Source of the DNA: G963675935 sp963823895
Lineage (GTDB): Bacteria > Planctomycetota > Planctomycetia > Pirellulales > Thermoguttaceae
Reading direction: 5' to 3'
Length of the DNA: 64,000 nt
Assembly (NCBI GenBank): GCA_963823895.1
Contig: CAWGNG010000037.1
Location: forward strand, 1-64,000
Below, piece after piece: positions 61,826-64,000 of the stretch (position 1 is its first letter; each line of letters starts with the position of its first letter). A model generated the notes under the pieces. It had not been told where the DNA came from and searched no databases. It saw nothing but the letters and a program-made list of their open reading frames with translations. The translations under genes were made by a program, and so were the position numbers.

Positions 61826-61994
61826 GAATGCAAAATGCAAAGTGAAAAATGCAAAATGCAAAGTGAACAACACAGGCCGAGATCGAGGCTGGGCGTTATC
61901 CCTTGCACCGAATCTCGTGGTTGACCGTTGTCAGTCAGCTATTCTCGCTCCTCATTTTGCATTTTTCACTTTGCATTTTTCATTTTGCATTCTT
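61826..61994. repeat. Long AT-rich inverted repeat between the two-component genes
   Basis: TGCAAAATGCAAAGTG-type text at 61826-61867 is inverted at 61953-61994. The right arm encodes the last residues (CKMKNAK) of the histidine kinase. A hairpin here could separate kinase and regulator expression. Confidence 0.7.
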
Positions 61995-62907
61995 CGCTCT
62001 TCCCCGGCAATTGCACCTCGAAAACTGTTCCCGGCCCTTCTTCGGGATCGCGGACGCGGATTTGGCCGTGCAGGCGGCGGACCAAGGTGCGGGCGATGTA
62101 GAGTCCCAGGCCGGTGCCCGGCTTCTCCCGTTCCAGTTCGAACCCCAGGCGGACGAAGCGGCCGAAGATCTTCCGCCGCAGGTGCGTGGGGATGCCGCGG
62201 CCGTTGTCGGCGATTCGCACGATCAGCGGGCCGTCGTCGTCGCGGTGGAGGCTGACCTCGACCCGCGGCGGCGAGCCCGCGTATTTCACCGCGTTATCGA
62301 CCAGATTGCGAAAGATCACGTCGAGATCGACCCGGCGGGCCACGACCACGTTCGGTTGCAGTTCCAGCCGCACGGTCTCGGCCGGCACGCGGTAGCTCAT
62401 ACAGACTGCCGCGGCGCAGTCGTGCAGCAGGGCGGCCAACTCGACCTCCTCCTCTTCCCCCTTCGACCGCTCGGCGTCGAGCCGGCCGGCGTCGAGCATC
62501 TGGGTGATCAGGTGATCGAGCCGTTCCAGGTCTTCGAGCATGAAGCGGTGGAAATCGGCCTGCATCTGCTGGCTCACCTGGTGACGGCTGAGCGTTTGCA
62601 GGTAGAGTTTCATCGACGCAATCGGGGATTTCAACTCGTGCGTAACGCTGTCGATGAAATTCGACTGCCGCCGAGTGAGATTGATCGCCTTGATCGAGAG
62701 GACCAGATAGAGCACCACTCCGAGCAGCAGCAGCAGAATGAACGTCGAACCGACCGTCAACAGCGCCCAGTACAGCCCCGCCGTACTCGAATCTTTCAGC
62801 GCGTCGAACACCGTCACCAGCGCCCAGCCGACCGTGAGCACAACCAGCAAGCTGATCATGCCGATGGCCAGCCAGATCGGAGTGCTCAGGGGGCGGCGCG
62901 AGAACAT
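61966..62907 (-). CDS. Membrane sensor histidine kinase
   Basis: 313 aa from ATG 62907. Two N-terminal membrane helices (IWLAIGMISLLVVLTVGWALV and ILLLLLGVVLYLVLSI), then HisKA with the phospho-acceptor His in DSVTHELKSPIASM. The ATPase domain follows: NLVDNAVKYAG (N box), IADNGRGIP (G1), GTGLGLYIA (G2). Short periplasmic loop, so the signal may be membrane-derived. The terminal KSEECKMKNAK is encoded by the inverted repeat. Partner regulator directly downstream. Confidence 0.9.
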   Translation of the reverse strand: MFSRRPLSTPIWLAIGMISLLVVLTVGWALVTVFDALKDSSTAGLYWALLTVGSTFILLLLLGVVLYLVLSIKAINLTRRQSNFIDSVTHELKSPIASMKLYLQTLSRHQVSQQMQADFHRFMLEDLERLDHLITQMLDAGRLDAERSKGEEEEVELAALLHDCAAAVCMSYRVPAETVRLELQPNVVVARRVDLDVIFRNLVDNAVKYAGSPPRVEVSLHRDDDGPLIVRIADNGRGIPTHLRRKIFGRFVRLGFELEREKPGTGLGLYIARTLVRRLHGQIRVRDPEEGPGTVFEVQLPGKSEECKMKNAK

Positions 62908-63130
62908 AATCTCAGAACATAGCAGCCCGGCGACGCGGCCGTCAACGCTGGGGCCGCCGCATGAACGACGGAACCGCAACTCCCGTTCAAATTGGAGTAC
63001 AAGCCCGACTTGCACTCTTCCGGAGGGTTTCCCGGGAACTATGCACCGGTCTGCCCGCTCGCCGGGCACCGTGAAATTTCTCCCAATTCCCGTATTTTCG
63101 CGCCGGAATCAATGGTATGCTTGCCGAGCG

Positions 63131-63175
63131 GGGGACTGTCCCAATTTTCGTGTCAACGAAAATGGGACTGTCCCC
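63131..63175. repeat. Palindromic repeat of the GGGACTGTCCC family
   Basis: GGGGACTGTCCCAATTTTCG (63131-63150) with inverse CGAAAATGGGACTGTCCCC (63157-63175). Same family as 58723. Confidence 0.9.
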
Positions 63176-63219
63176 TTTGGTCAAGCGAGGGGCCTTAGGA
63201 TTGGAGAGTGAAGGCGTCG

Positions 63220-64000
63220 ATGTCGGATCGTTTGACTACATTGCGGTTTTCATACCCCATGCCGTTCGGCGCTATCCTGCACGAAGGGGGGGTGCAGTTT
63301 GTCGTCTTTAGCCGCACGGCATCGGCGATGCGCGTGCTGCTTTACGATACGCCCATCGATCCGGAGCCCGCCGAAATCGTTCCGCTCGACCCCGAGCAAA
63401 ACCGTTGGGGCGACATCTGGAGCGTCTTTGTGCCGGGGATTGGGGCCGGTCAGCTTTATCATCTTCAGGCCGACGGGCCTTTCGATCCCGATAAGGGATT
63501 TCGCTTCGATGGCCGGGCGCGGCTGATCGATCCCTATGCCAAGGCACTGGCGGGCGACTTCCTTCCGTGGTCCGACGGCGTCGTCCGGCCACCGAAGTGC
63601 GTGGTCGTCAGCGACGAGTTCGACTGGCAGGGGGATCGCCACCTGCGCCGCAGCCTGCACGAGACGGTGATCTACGAAATGCACGTTCGCGGCTTTACCC
63701 GCGACAAGTCGAGCCACGTGGCCCATCGCGGCACGTATCTCGGGCTGGTCGAGAAGATTCCGTACCTGCAATCGCTGGGCGTTACCGCGGTCGAACTGAT
63801 GCCGATCTTCGAGTTCCCCATGAACGACTGGGACGGCCAGCCAGCCCCGCGGCCAGACTACTGGGGCTACGATCCGCTCGCGCTGTTCGCGCCCCACCGG
63901 GGCTACGCCGTGCGAACCGACCCCGGCAGCCAGGTCCGCGAATTCAAGGAGACGGTGCTGGCGTTGCACCGGGCAGGGATCGAGGTGATCCTCGACGTGG
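63220..64000 (+). CDS. glgX: Glycogen debranching enzyme GlgX, 5' part
   Basis: ATG 63220 opens a frame that runs off the window end. The product starts with a CBM48-type domain (MPFGAILHEGGVQFVVFSRT, MRVLLYDTPID, WSVFVPGIGAGQLYHLQADG) and enters the GH13 barrel: VIYEMHVRGFTRDKSSH (strand 1), VELMPIFEFP and YWGYDPLALFAPHRGYA. This is the GlgX/isoamylase pattern: hydrolysis of alpha-1,6 branches of glycogen in the cytoplasm. The catalytic residues lie beyond the window. A later ATG at 63259 is possible. Confidence 0.85.
   Translation, partial: MSDRLTTLRFSYPMPFGAILHEGGVQFVVFSRTASAMRVLLYDTPIDPEPAEIVPLDPEQNRWGDIWSVFVPGIGAGQLYHLQADGPFDPDKGFRFDGRARLIDPYAKALAGDFLPWSDGVVRPPKCVVVSDEFDWQGDRHLRRSLHETVIYEMHVRGFTRDKSSHVAHRGTYLGLVEKIPYLQSLGVTAVELMPIFEFPMNDWDGQPAPRPDYWGYDPLALFAPHRGYAVRTDPGSQVREFKETVLALHRAGIEVILDV

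Overview
The window looks like a planctomycete chromosome segment, probably Pirellulales- or Gemmatales-like. Supporting markers are two secreted proteins with the LEPR-XLL export/anchoring signature (FESLEERSLLS and FEPLEDRRLLS), a broken DUF1559 (H-X9-DG) protein, a PEP-CTERM trypsin-like protein, a sigma-70/ECF factor coupled by ATGA overlap to a Ser/Thr kinase with TPRs, and dockerin and PATR repeats. No 16S or other phylogenetic marker is present, so the assignment is an inference.

Layout. (1) 1-2.8 kb: an IS21 element whose istA and istB each carry one in-frame TAG. (2) 3.56-14.42 kb: a decayed integrative element bounded by a 40-bp direct repeat of the 5' half of tRNA-Ala. It holds small coiled-coil, lipoprotein and zinc-ribbon genes, a serine recombinase, a sigma-like gene, an AAA ATPase cut by an IS110 element, an excisionase-like gene and a tyrosine-integrase stump; an IS66 element has cleanly split another gene. 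(3) 14.5-23.0 kb: chromosomal-type genes, including a Cys/Met PLP enzyme, a C25-like peptidase and a large membrane protein (both frameshifted), a PEP-CTERM protease and a BamE-like protein. (4) 23.2-43.3 kb: an accessory region between a decayed tRNA-Ile/attachment-like scar and an intact one. It contains two identical IS3 copies, an inverted pair of paralogous zinc-ribbon genes, an ECF/kinase pair with an IS66-type insertion, a LEPR-XLL/PATR/dockerin protein, a serine recombinase and a J-like/ILEI/HEAT-repeat protein. (5) 43.34-52.19 kb: a compact 8.85-kb element in tRNA-Ile with a 43-bp att repeat. It carries integrase, excisionase, RepA-like helicase with iterons, a HEAGH metallopeptidase, zinc ribbons, a coiled-coil protein, a phage major capsid protein and, beside attR, a HEPN-like gene. 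(6) 52.4-64 kb: chromosomal genes, including an AI-2E transporter, a LEPR-XLL repeat protein, a hydrolase, an SMP-30 lactonase carrying palindromic insertions, an orphan ParD, a two-component system and the start of glgX.

The most interesting unit is region 5. It has integration, replication and a capsid gene but no recognisable portal, terminase or tail genes, plus a putative defence gene at the cargo position. This resembles a minimal capsid-encoding phage satellite. Both tRNA loci share the same layout: short GTAACCCC-type arm repeats, then a hairpin, then the tRNA 3' end. Palindromic repeats (GGGACTGTCCC and related) are scattered across the window and sit in frame inside at least one enzyme gene.

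Caution: at least eleven frameshifts or in-frame stops occur, including in a response regulator. Some may be assembly errors rather than real decay.
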